From Craterostigma plantagineum (Eukaryota; Streptophyta; Magnoliopsida; Lamiales; Linderniaceae), in assembly GCA_027422505.1 (NCBI GenBank), contig JAPQWV010001568.1, positions 17,700-81,699 of the forward strand: DNA of 64,000 bases. Reading direction: 5' to 3'. The notes beneath the pieces were generated by a model. The model had not been told where the DNA came from. It saw only the letters and a program-made list of their open reading frames with translations, and made no database searches. The position numbers were made by a program, and so were the translations under genes. This document shows, piece after piece, positions 1 to 12,472 of the stretch (the stretch's first letter is position 1; each line of letters begins with the position of its first letter).

Positions 1-42
1 ATAAACCACCTATACCACCCGTGCATACGTATCAAACGTGCC

Positions 43-1001
43 CTAATTGGTAAAACCAGGAAGAGTGTGGCCGGGCACGCACGCCTTAGCCTCAGCCGTC
101 GGCTCCACCTCCGGAGAAGGAGGAACCGGCTCTCCTGTGAGCTCCGGCGGCAAATCGGGTATTCCCTTCAAGTAAAAGGTGTAGAATATCTTGATAGGGA
201 TGGCGGTCAGATGAAGCTTTACCGTTCCGTACACTCCCTCGAATATACCCGTCCCGCCGGTGAGGGCGAGGATAGTGTCCTCAGGGTAGGTCAGGTACGT
301 CCCTTGTATGGCGATGTGCCCATAATCGCCGAAGTATAAGCTGTATATGGCCTCGTAACGGTCGCCTTCTTTCTCCTCCTCGTGCTGGACGAGTATGCAT
401 ATGCCCGACGATATACCGCACCGTTTCTTCAAGTCGCCGGTGTAGACCTGTCATTCAATAAAAAAAAAAAAGAAAACGAATTTTTATTTAGAAAGAAAAT
501 GAATCTTTGACAGACTCTGCATATCATTCGTAGGTTAAACGCGTGGGTTTGTGTAAGTAACCTTGTTGGTGAAAGTGGCGAGGTCGCCGAGAGAGTTGAC
601 TGGTTTTTGACTCAATGGTAGGATAGCTGGGCTGCCACGGTCACCCTCGTCGATTTCATAAACGTGCATTTCTTGAACTTTAGCTGCAAACCCAATTACG
701 TTTATATAAATTCTGTTGAGAAGAAAATGTAAAGGGATGCGATGAGTGAGTGTGACTTACAAGATTGCATTGAATCAGACGAGCCTTTCTGGCTCTTACA
801 GGAGAAGGGTCTTTTCACTACAGCTGATGAAGTTGAAGTGGAGATCTTAAGAGGCTTTGGGTTCGTAATTAGGCTTTTAGATTGTCCCAAAAAAGACGGC
901 TTTTGGGCTGTGGAGAAGAAAGCTTTTCGTGGTGGTAGTTTATGAGATGTTGAAGAAGGCGCTGCGAATTTGAAGATAGTTGATGATGGTAAAGACGCCA
1001 T
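43..1001 (-). CDS. AOC: allene oxide cyclase, chloroplastic (jasmonate biosynthesis)
   Basis: Converts the unstable allene oxide from 13-lipoxygenase/AOS into cis-(+)-OPDA, the stereo-determining step of jasmonate synthesis in plastids. Three exons on the minus strand, 1001-761, 683-562 and 447-43, join in frame across GT-AG introns to 255 codons plus TAG, the usual family length. The first ~80 residues are Ser/Thr/Lys-rich and read as a transit peptide (starts [10 protein letters not shown]). The barrel follows: [67 protein letters not shown] and the C-terminal FTN. Ser-Pro, Asn of FTNK and the Cys of GICI, counterparts of known active-site residues, are present. The family's usual YEIN reads YEID here, and YLTYEDT carries one extra Pro (YLTYPEDT). 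The ATG at 999-1001 is the first in frame and gives the transit peptide. Confidence 0.93.
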
Positions 1002-2297
1002 CGATTCTTGAGAACAAAAGCAATGCATCAGAATATTTATGTGCTTGTGGAATTTGGCTTTGATAGTTGGATGGTGGGTCGTTAGCGTTGTGTATAATAT
1101 ATACAAGGAGTTGGCGTCAACTTTGTAGTATAAAATTTAATGATTTTTTTCCTGTAATAGTAATGCTCTCCTGGTAAAGGTTGCTTCATGAAATTGCTTC
1201 CGATATGATAGCCTTTTTAGTTTATGTTGTTAGACTAGAGTAGCGCAAAAGAATGAGTTTTTGACTTTCCAACATGGTCGGAGCAGCCGGCGGCGTTCAT
1301 ACGAATTAGGATAAAATGTTAGAACTAAACTTGGGCCTCATGTGGCCCATTAGTCAGATAACCAAAAAGGAAATGGCCCAATATTTTTCGGCCCGGAATA
1401 TGAATCGAATGTAAATGATTTTATTTTATAACCGAACGCCTTGAGAAAATCGAAGCATTATCTATGAAATATCTGGCACAGTTCAGCAGTAAAACCACCC
1501 AGAGGGAAAGTACAAAGCCACTAGGGTGAAAAAACAAAAAAGCTACGGCACTAATTTTCTAATATAAAATAATTGTTAGTCCGAAGGAATGAAAACGCTG
1601 AAGTAATTATTATCTCAAATTGACTCTGATCTTTCATTTTAATTTTTTTTCATCAATTTCTAAAGTATACACTCCTTACTTTATAAGAAGGAATACGGGA
1701 AATCAAATAAAAGAAAGGCAACACCACCACCACCAAACCAATAGTGCAAGACTAGTGGTTAAAATGTACGTGCAATAAATAAATAAATCTCTTATTTAGT
1801 AGTAGTATAGTATTAAAGGCGGGCCCACAACTGCAATCCTAAAAATCCGTCGATGCGTCGACCTAAAAGCCTTCTCCCTCTTTCGTCAAATTTAACAAAC
1901 CATCCCCACTCGCTCCAACTTCCCTACTCCGTTACACGCGCCGGCGGTGTATATGCATTATTAATGATTGGAGCGTGTTCCCCACTCGCTGCAAAAGGCC
2001 AAACATCATCTTCCCCAGCCCGCCCAGGCGCCCACCACCACCACACCATCACAGCCTACATTATTAGGGCAGTACTGTACAAACACAGCACACACACACA
2101 CACACATATACTTACAACAGTCTCTTGTCACTTCGCTTTCTTACAACAAACAACACTATTTTCTCGCTCTATCGTCGCCCCCTTTTCTTTTTTTTTTTTA
2201 CCCTTTCCTTTCGCGAAATTCATTTCTCCACAGATGAATGGTGGTACCATTTCCCTCAGTAGTTAGAATTGATGTAAACGAACGTTTTATAGGAGTA
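1002..2297. promoter_or_regulatory. divergent intergenic region between AOC and AS1-like MYB
   Basis: This 1.3-kb stretch lies between the start codons of two divergently transcribed genes and must hold both promoters. The left end is AT-rich; a CA microsatellite sits at about 2087-2106, then a pyrimidine-rich tract (about 2180-2230) ending in CCACAG just before 2234. That could be the acceptor of a leader intron, which AS1/PHAN genes often have. I could not place a convincing TATA box or transcription start for either gene. Confidence 0.45.
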
Positions 2298-3471
2298 ATG
2301 AAGGAACGTCAGAGATGGCAACCTGAAGAAGACGCGCTGCTACGCGCGTACGTGAAGCAGTACGGTCCCAAGGAATGGCATCTCATCCCTCAAAGGATGA
2401 ACAAGCCGCTAGATAGAGATCCCAAGTCTTGCCTCGAGCGGTGGAAGAATTACCTCAAGCCTGGGATTAAGAGAGGTTCTCTGACGCCTGAGGAGCAAAA
2501 CCTAGTGATCTCTTTGCAGGCGAAGTACGGTAATAAGTGGAAGAAGATCGCCGCCGAAGTCCCTGGACGAACTGCTAAGAGGCTGGGAAAATGGTGGGAG
2601 GTCTTCAAGGAGAAGCAGATGAAGAACGAGCTCAAGAATCAGAGCCAACACTACTGCGCCGCCTCGTCTACCTCCGATCAGGGCAAGTACGATCATATAT
2701 TGGAGACCTTTGCCGAGAAGTACGTTCATGCCCAAGCTCAAGCTCAAGGTCAGCAGCAGGCGGCGACCGGCGATTTTCTCTTCAGTGCTGGGCCTCAGCA
2801 TCATAAGGATGGGTTTGTGCTGATGAAGAGTAGTAACGGCGGCGCTGCGATTCCCGAACCTGTGCTTTCGCTCGGACCGGCGAATTGGGTCGGCAGTACG
2901 ACGTCGTCTTCTCTGACGGCAACGTCGTGCTCGCCGACGCCTTCTTCTTCTGTTAGCTTGACTTTGTCTCCGTCGGATGCGGGCGGGTTTGACCCGGTTC
3001 AACAGATGGGCCTGCTGATAATGGAATTGGAGGAAGGAAAAGAAAACTGGGTCGGTGATATGAAACACTCTCACTATATTTACATTTTATATTCAGTTCT
3101 GTTCTGCAGACAATAAGAAGCTTCATCTTTTTCGTACATCCATTTTCAATTGTAATCGGAATTTGCAGGTGAGGCACAAGAAAGAGGCGACGTGGCGGCT
3201 GACGAGGCTCGAACAGCAATTGGAGTCGGAAAAATCACGAAGAATGAGAGAGAAGGTGGATGAATTGGAGGAGAAGATAAGGAGGTTGAGGGAAGAAGAA
3301 GCGGCTTATATGAGTAGAATGGAAGGAGAGTACAGAGAGCAAATGAATGAGTTGCAGAGAGATGCCGAAGCTAAAGAGTCGAAGCTTATGGAGGTTTGGA
3401 GCAACAGCCAACTGAGGCTATGGAGGTTAGTTCAGAGGTTTAACGGCGGCGGCAGCAGAGCCCATCAATAA
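2298..3471 (+). CDS. AS1: ASYMMETRIC LEAVES1 / PHANTASTICA-type MYB transcription factor
   Basis: Class-I KNOX repressor and leaf polarity factor that works with AS2 in the nucleus. The ATG at 2298 starts [15 protein letters not shown], the family's standard start; the open frame upstream is leader. Two SANT/MYB repeats lie at about residues 1-110, with [26 protein letters not shown] and the AS1-specific [19 protein letters not shown]. The C-terminal coiled coil is encoded by 3169-3471 ([20 protein letters not shown], then [18 protein letters not shown]). I place an intron at 3051-3168 because the reading hits a stop while the conserved W-x-x-HKKEA block resumes in another frame after TTTGCAG; the donor would be the weak TGG|GTCGGT. 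Exons 2298-3050 and 3169-3471 give 351 residues, close to the usual ~365. An intron inside this CDS is unusual for the family as I know it. The middle region is Ser/Thr/Gln-rich and divergent. Confidence 0.9.
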
Positions 3472-3625
3472 GGCAAATCCAGACATTAAAAGAAAAAACG
3501 ATGATATTTGTCTGAGTCTATGGTGTTGTGTTGTATTTGCTGCCTGCTTCTTTGGTTCTTGAAACATATAACAACATATGTAATAAGCTGTTCCTTCAGC
3601 ACAACCAAGAACACTACGAAACAAA

Positions 3626-5745
<2,120 letters not shown>

Positions 5746-6946
5746 TTGTCGAGAAGAGAAGATTTAGGAGTGAACCGAACTTAAACTGTGGTCAAGAATA
5801 GTGTCTTAAACATGGTTTGGTACCACTGTGTCCCCTTCTTTGTAGGCCCATTACATCAGCCCATTGCAGAAATTTACATGCTAAATTTCGTTTTGGTAAG
5901 AAAAGTAAGAAGTTTGGACTGGGTCAACCAAATCATTTTCGGACATACTGAAATCGTGATTATAATTATAACCATATGTATGTATGACTTTTAAAGATTC
6001 CGAAATTTCAAAACAAAAAACGACAGATATATGACATTGACTCAGCATCACGTTTATAATGTTTCATCTTATCCACGACTTTGTTGTTGGATAATTTGTC
6101 TGCAAAATATCACATCCTCAAAAAGATGATGATGATGAATGAACGAGCCTAGCGGGTCTTTACGAGTCAGTTTTATCAGAAAGAATTAGAGACATTTGGA
6201 TGATGTTTGGCTTATAACTAATGGCAATCAACTTGTCGGAAAATGCTGTTTTGGATGAGACTATGTGTAAGAATAAAAAAAGATGTAAAACATTGCCATG
6301 CAGCTATCGACACGTCCTCGGAAACTTCATGTGTGGAGAAAGTGTATCGAAATAATAGTAAGGAAGAGATATTAATTGTGTGCATGTGCCGCTAAAGCTT
6401 TGTGTTGTACTAACAATGCTTAAAGAACCATAAAGAAAGGGAGACAACTAACTAACAATTAGATTAACATCAATAAATATGCTAAATAAACGGATGCAAA
6501 GTACGCCACGCGTAACAGATTCTTCCACGCCGAGAGAGTGAACTTAGCGAATAATTAGTTGGATAATTAGTATGTATTTCAATGGATGCTTGCAGTAAAT
6601 AAGGTCATATGGCTTGGTTTTGATAATAATATATTATAAACTTTCGATCAAATATAAAGACCTCATCCGTTTTTTGTCAGATTGTATGCTTTTTGATTGA
6701 TCGAAGTCACCCCTTACCTATTAAAAAAAAAAGAAAGAATGGCTCAATTTGAGGCGTAAAATATGGGATTTGTTGAATATTAAATTATGTTTCGATTTAC
6801 CAATTACTTAAATGGTGGTAGTAAATTAGACTGGCTCGAAGCTTAAGGGTGGAGAATCTTGGAAGCCTACTGCGCATGACAACCTTTACTATTGATAGCT
6901 TTGTATATTAATTTTTTTTAACTCCCTTAAAGTCAAGTTGTGATTA
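5746..6946. other. AT-rich intergenic DNA, no gene seen
   Basis: No ORF longer than about 70 codons with any recognisable motif and no tRNA-like fold. The stretch ends at the 5-bp target site TCTGT (6947-6951) of the LTR element that follows. Confidence 0.5.
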
Positions 6947-6951
6947 TCTGT

Positions 6952-7284
6952 TGTTAGGAATATTTTATTGTGTTCAATTAAAATAGATTATCTTAATCTT
7001 GTGATTTAGGACTTAATTGTAAATATATCCGACTTGTGGATATATTAGTAATATTGGGCCCGTTAGCCCATTAGGGCTTATGTATAAATACCCTAAACAC
7101 ATTAGTGTTTAGGGTTGCTGATTCATTAATAGAGTTGACGACTTTGCTGAAGAACTCGCGCGCTCTCTGTTCCAACTCTACAATCCGTTTCGTGGTATTA
7201 CTCATTTATTGCTTCCGTAATTCATCGTATCAGGTAATACTAATCCTATGAATCAGACCAAGGTTGGATAAAATCGGCCTAACA
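6952..7284 (+). repeat. 5' LTR of the non-autonomous element
   Basis: 333 bp, TG...CA ends. A TATA-like TGTATAAATACCC at about 7081-7093 is the likely promoter. Immediately downstream is an inverted repeat, CCCTAAACAC and GTGTTTAGGG around a 4-base loop (about 7091-7114). Confidence 0.93.
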
Positions 7285-7286
7285 AG

Positions 7287-7298
7287 TGGTATCAGAGC
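7287..7298 (+). promoter_or_regulatory. primer-binding site, initiator tRNA-Met type
   Basis: TGGTATCAGAGC two bases inside the 5' LTR end matches the 3' end of plant initiator tRNA-Met, as in most Copia elements. Confidence 0.9.
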
Positions 7299-7589
7299 CG
7301 AAATCGTGGATCAAATTCATCAGTTTTCTTCTCGGTTCTGATTTTTTTAAAATCGTCAGATTCTTCTCGTAGAAATTCCAAATTCTGCTCGGTTTCTGAA
7401 GTAACACACATCTGCTTTATCTGCTCTCAAAAGTTTTTTTCTCTTCAAAATTATCAGTTCAATTTTCCAGTGAATGCAGACGACGATCCCCAATTGACGA
7501 CGAACAAGATTTTTTTGCGTAGAGGAGATAATTCTAGAGATCTTTATCAAAATCTGCGGCAAATTTAAGGCTCTCGAAATATTGGTCGA

Positions 7590-7860
7590 AATCTTGTTCG
7601 ACACTGATCTCGACATTTCCCTCGACAAAGTTCTAAGAGTCTCGATTTTTTTGTCTACTCGACATTTGGAAATAACCATCTCGACATTATTCACTCGATA
7701 TATTACTCATTCGACATCTTATTCATTCGATATTATTCACTTGACATTATTCACTCGACATTATTCATTCGATATTATTCACTCGACATTATTCACTCGA
7801 CATTATTCATTCGACATCTTATTCATTCAACATCTTATTACTCGATATGTTATTCGTTCC
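7590..7860 (+). repeat. degenerate minisatellite in the leader of the LTR element
   Basis: Many imperfect copies of a 14-base word of the form TCGACATTATTCAC or TCGATATTATTCAT, most regular from about 7680 to 7850. The array sits between the primer-binding site and the ORF, where plant retroelements carry packaging and dimerisation signals. It has no obvious coding role. Confidence 0.75.
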
Positions 7861-8279
7861 ACAACTTCTCGCAATCATTACACAAATAACACTTTACTCA
7901 TCATCCACGTGTACTCTCATATGAACACTCACATACATATATCCATATTTTCACATCAAATGCATGAATCATCATCCACGTGCCCTCATTAAATCACTCA
8001 TCATCCTCATTTCATTACCACATCACTATAGTCGTTACTCATCATAATTTAAAAAAAAATAATAATAATAAAATAAAATAAAAATAATAATAATAATAAT
8101 AAAATAAAATAATTTATATATATTATAATAATAAAATCTTAAATAAATACTAAATAAATTAAATTCTGTGATTATTTTATCTTTCATATATCTTTCTAAC
8201 ATTATTTGATTTTTCTGAGTTTGAGTCTAAGATTTAGCTGATCAACACGATTAAGATCCACATCCAACCTACTACAAGA

Positions 8280-9713
8280 ATGGCAAATATCGAGGTCGAC
8301 TCTGCATATGAGAAGCACAACACTGCAGCCACTCCCTCAACTGATTCATCTTCTGAAACTGAGGTACATGAATCTTACTCCAATCTACATGAACAATTAT
8401 GTCTTCTTCAGGATAGACTAACATCCATGTCTAGTGAAAATCAATCATTAAGAAAACTAGAATCTAGGTTAGCTAACAATGAAAAGGTCTTGCGAACCGA
8501 ACTAATAGAAAAGGCTAGGTTAACCTCGTTTCTAGAACAAGCTCAGGATACATCCCTCAGACATGAGGCTAGGATAAGAGATCTAGAAGAAAAACTTTTC
8601 AAAAAGGAAAATGATTTCAAGAAAAATGAAGAAGAGCGAAACTTGGTATCCCTACAATATGAATTCATTTCTAAAGAAAGAGATCGCCTATATTCCAAAA
8701 TTAAAAAACTCGAGGACATTCTAACAAAAAGAGAGCAAGCAGATCAAAACTCCTATAAGAACCTAGCGTCAAACGGGGAAAGTAATTTACATTCTAACAA
8801 ACCTGCTTCTTGTTGGGAAATTCCAGAGGTTGCTAATAAAATTTCCGAATTGAACGCAACTTTGGAATCAGAAAGAGTAGGTTTTCAAGCAGAAAAACAA
8901 AAACTTTTAGAGGAAATATCAAATCTCAAAAATTCCCCGCCCTTACATGTCCCAAATAATCCTTCTATAGAACTATCATTGTCTAAGCAGGATAAGGGAA
9001 CTCAAATTGACGCTTTTGTTCCTAAAATTAAAACAGAGAAAACTTTTACGAATATTTCTAAGTCAATATTGACTGAAGCTGAAACGCTAAGTAAAAGTCA
9101 AGCTTTAAACATAGCTAAGGAACAAATGAAAATTAGGAAGGAGAAAGGAAAAGCAAAATTGTCTGCGAAAATTAAAGTCGAAAATGTTCAAGAATTTTCC
9201 TCACCCACTCCTATCAAAGGAGAAGCGTGCAAAGAAGAAGTTCCAAGCTCAAGCAAGCGAACTTTTCAAGCCCCCAAAACATCTCTTTCTTTAAAGAATG
9301 ACAGATGTGGAATTGCTTACCCATCCAAAAATGTTACTCTTTCTAGTAAGCAAAATTTTGAGAAAAGACATCATTTTGATGTGAATCGTGTGAACACTTC
9401 ACGTAGGAAGAACATTTCATGTACTAACAATGCTTATAATTCTATATGTTCTTATGCCTTCCTGAAATATTCAGTCCATGTTAAGTCTAAGAAACATCTT
9501 ATGCGACTGGCTTCGGAGAAAATTTTTAAATCTTCTTTGAATAACACGTTCACATGTGCTGAAATGTCATACCCGTGTCAAATTAGTCCTAAATGGGTAC
9601 CTAAAGCTACATTAATGGATAATTTAGGACAAGATTTGACACCTTATGTGCTTAACCCGTTTTCTGCTAATAAGGGAGGACCCATCCAAAAATGGGTACC
9701 AAAGTCCCGATAA
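8280..9713 (+). CDS. coiled-coil Gag-like or spacer ORF of the non-autonomous LTR element
   Basis: An uninterrupted 477-codon ORF, the only long frame inside the element. Residues ~30-160 and ~185-220 are strongly charged heptad-type sequence (Leu/Glu/Lys/Arg, for example LHEQLCLLQDRLTSMSSENQ), predicting long coiled coils. The middle is Lys/Ser-rich and probably disordered. The last ~70 residues contain PKWVPKA and, next to the stop, QKWVPKS; such WVPK repeats occur in the spacer between Gag and protease of some Copia polyproteins. I see no CCHC zinc knuckle, and no protease, integrase or RT motif before the TAA. A structural role in particle assembly or interaction with a helper Gag is an inference. 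ATG at 8280. The element's young age and the intact frame suggest it may still be expressed. Confidence 0.75.
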   Translation: MANIEVDSAYEKHNTAATPSTDSSSETEVHESYSNLHEQLCLLQDRLTSMSSENQSLRKLESRLANNEKVLRTELIEKARLTSFLEQAQDTSLRHEARIRDLEEKLFKKENDFKKNEEERNLVSLQYEFISKERDRLYSKIKKLEDILTKREQADQNSYKNLASNGESNLHSNKPASCWEIPEVANKISELNATLESERVGFQAEKQKLLEEISNLKNSPPLHVPNNPSIELSLSKQDKGTQIDAFVPKIKTEKTFTNISKSILTEAETLSKSQALNIAKEQMKIRKEKGKAKLSAKIKVENVQEFSSPTPIKGEACKEEVPSSSKRTFQAPKTSLSLKNDRCGIAYPSKNVTLSSKQNFEKRHHFDVNRVNTSRRKNISCTNNAYNSICSYAFLKYSVHVKSKKHLMRLASEKIFKSSLNNTFTCAEMSYPCQISPKWVPKATLMDNLGQDLTPYVLNPFSANKGGPIQKWVPKSR

Positions 9714-9872
9714 TGTTTTTGCAGATATCCCAGCATGAGTAGGTACTATGAAAGCTGCTCCACACTCATGACTGGTATGCGACGAGGGCAGCTAAACATC
9801 CCAGCGCGTATGGCATCTCGGGTTGCTCCACAGACGCGACTGGTTAGCGATGCGAGCAACCAAACGTAGGTA
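9714..9872 (+). other. degenerate protease-like remnant downstream of the coiled-coil ORF
   Basis: In the same frame as the ORF, past its stop, 9744-9779 reads YYESCSTLMTG, resembling the Copia protease start (W-Y-x-D-S-G-C-S-x-x-M-T-G) with Asp changed to Glu and the Gly missing. About 65 bases on, in another frame, GISGCSTDATG resembles the same motif and precedes a stop. The two ~70-bp stretches share CCCAGC...TTGCTCCACA...CGACTGGT-type words, so this is an imperfect tandem duplication. The catalytic DSG is lost in the first copy. Confidence 0.5.
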
Positions 9873-10284
9873 AATTCTATATATGCATTCCATAGTTAAA
9901 CTTTTGGCATGCATATCGAAATGAAAAGATTATATACCTACTTTGAAACTAAAGGGTACATTAGAAACATGCGTGATTCAAAAGAATTTTAAACTTTTAA
10001 TTTTAGCATGCATATGAGCTGAAATGACTAAATACCCTCCTATAGGTACATTTTCATTATGCATGCATCTTAAAGAATTTTCGAGTTTAAATTTTTCTGT
10101 ATGCATATGACCTGACGCGGAAAATACCTATTTCAGCTTAGAGCGAAAAAAAAAAAAAGAAGGCAAAACGTACATTCTAATGCATTTTAAAGAACAATAA
10201 TTCTTTAGTTGCATCTGCTTTGAAAATAAATTAATACGTTCACGCTTATTTAATTGGGAGAGAATTTACATGTTTTAAATGTGC

Positions 10285-10490
10285 ATGCATTGAGGGGGAG
10301 CTACTCTTTTTTAAAGAGAAGCAACTCATATATTTGTCTTAAAGGGAGCAAAAATTAAATTTGGAGGGGGAGCGAACTCTAAAGTGTGAACTTAGGGAAA
10401 GAGACTCTCGAACGATAATTTTACGAATATGCATCTTTTGAGGGGGAGTTATTCAGTTTTAAGAAGCATGATTTGAGGGGGAGGAATAAA
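10285..10490 (+). other. cluster of polypurine-tract-like motifs
   Basis: GAGGGGGAG occurs at about 10292, 10364, 10440 and 10475, each after a T-rich or ATTTG/TTTTG context, roughly 2 kb before the true 3' polypurine tract. Multiple tracts of this kind are known upstream of the 3' LTR in some Copia groups. An AT microsatellite follows at about 10490-10590. Confidence 0.6.
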
Positions 10491-11884
10491 ATATATATAT
10501 ATATATATCTATATCTATATATATACATATATAAATAATATAATATATAGTTACTATTACATTATTAATAAGAAAATATATATATATATGCAAAAAAAAA
10601 AAAGAAGGAAAAGAAAAAGAATGGCCAAAAAAAAAAAAAGCCTCATACTCTCGTAATTTTGCTTCAAAGAACTCCCCTGTCTTCCAAAGATAAATTTCAA
10701 GGACGAATCTCAAGCCTACAACAGTCAACTCTCTTCAAAAGGCGATGGTGGCTTCTAGTGCTAACTCGGCAATGACCTCAACAGACCTGCTCCGAACCGC
10801 TGACCAAAATCAAGCAGCACGCATCACTTCGTACCGGATGTATGGATTTCAAGTTCCCATGGTTCAGTCAGACCAAACTGAACCTATCCCCGGAACATAG
10901 CCGAGTGTTAGTGACGATCTCAAACTCATAGAGCTAACCTCTATTTGGAAATTCTTGACAAGACCGAAGAGCGAAAGATACAAAATTCCCTTAGTCATAA
11001 ATTACTCGGACCAATCCTCATAGGTACAGGTGCTAATTTTATTAGCTCCCGGGTAGAAGTCGTCGCATTAGGTCCAACGGCGCATGCACAACCGAGCCTT
11101 ACCCACTCATCGATCTCCCAACAGACCGATGTTTCATTAAATCACGGGGAGCCACGTAATCTATCACTGCTTCACTTGGAAGCAGGAGATTTTGAACTAA
11201 GTGGTAGTCAGCCCCACACCACTGAACTTTCTTGAACACATCGAGTCTAGGTGTCCTCACTACCTAAAAGTTTTATATTTTTTAGGACACATACATTTTT
11301 TTTTCATCTGGACTTTGTGACCAGATCAGAACTTTCGTAGACATGTCATTCTAGGACATGCTTCGATGATCGGAAGGAAGTCCTGCCGTTGCAACATCAA
11401 AGCAACAACGGTTTCAGGCCATCGACTATGAGCTACACTCCTAGATCGATGTTAACGGGACGCCTATGTGGCCCTGGTTTATAAAGCCCTATTCTCGTAG
11501 GCCACGTCTCAGAGTTTAACTCTGAAGTCGTGTCCACGGACTGCCTTTGTGGCTCCGTCAGGTTATTACCCAACCTGAGCACCCACCATTTCCGCCGCGC
11601 GTACCACTATGAAGACGGGCTCTCATGTAATTGATGGAAAAATCTGAAGGAGCCCAAGCACATTTTGACCCATTCTGTCCGGACGACGCGATCTTCTTGC
11701 CAAAGACGATGCCCCATTTTGACCCATCGCATGACGATCTCCCTAGTTCGATCTTCATGAGGGGGAGGAGCACTAAAGCAAAATGGGAGCAACACCACGA
11801 CGAAAGTGCAATATAGATCAGAAATGCCAAATCTCAAGCGTCGCCAAAGAATCAAGCGAAGACCACAGAGTCCAACGATTGAAG

Positions 11885-12250
11885 TTGTCGCCTCATGTAC
11901 GACTCTCCGATTTTAAAAGAAACTCCCCAATCACAACACAAGGTTGAACGAACGTAGGGGAGTTGAGCTGCAATCGAACGGAGAGATCGGACTCAAATGA
12001 CAATATACGATCAACAACTTCAGCATGGACTTGAAGAATCAAAGCTGCGACTCGTGTACAGCTCTTCGAGTTTAAAGAGAGCTCCCAATCCCAACACAAG
12101 GTTGAACAAATGTAGGGGGAGTTGCGACAAGTGAAGGAAGAGCTGAAACACCTAAATAGAAGATTCGACTCGTGTACAGCTCTTCGAGTTTAAAGAAAAC
12201 TTCCAATCCCAACACAAGGTTGAACAAATGTAGGGGAGTCGCGATTATCG
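11885..12250 (+). repeat. three direct repeats near the 3' LTR
   Basis: A unit of about 75-85 bases beginning GTGTACAGCTCTTCGAGTTT and running through CCCAACACAAGGTTGAACAA to TGTAGGGGGAGT occurs three times, at about 11895, 12052 and 12170, with spacers of 40-80 bases. Each copy ends in its own purine-rich GTAGGGG(G)AGT. Confidence 0.8.
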
Positions 12251-12472
12251 AAGGGAGAGCTGGAACACAAGAAGAGAAGATCAGAACACGGTGAGCTTGG
12301 ATCTCCTAAAGAAGAGGTCACAAGACAAGATAAAGGAGGAGGTGAATGAAGAAGAACATGCATGCAAATGCTTTCGCGTACACAACTCCGATACGTGTTC
12401 TTTGAGGACTCAGGACAATTACAAGACCAAGATAACCAGCGCTGAATTGCAAATGAACACAAAGGGGGAGAT

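Noticed and set aside
742..945. 67-codon + frame over the AOC first exon
   Set aside because: Antisense of the transit peptide exon, no independent support.
1853..2266. 137-codon + frame upstream of the AS1-like gene
   Set aside because: Low-complexity (CA)n, His and poly-Phe sequence in the leader region; not a protein.
2502..3074. 190-codon minus-strand frame in the AS1-like gene
   Set aside because: Arg-rich shadow of a GC-rich exon; the MYB domain on the + strand is clear.
7590..7860. CRISPR-like array
   Set aside because: Short tandem words without unique spacers, inside a plant retroelement leader.
10945..11235. possible second ORF of the LTR element
   Set aside because: 96 codons, no known motif, no conserved start context and no link to pol; kept only as interior sequence.
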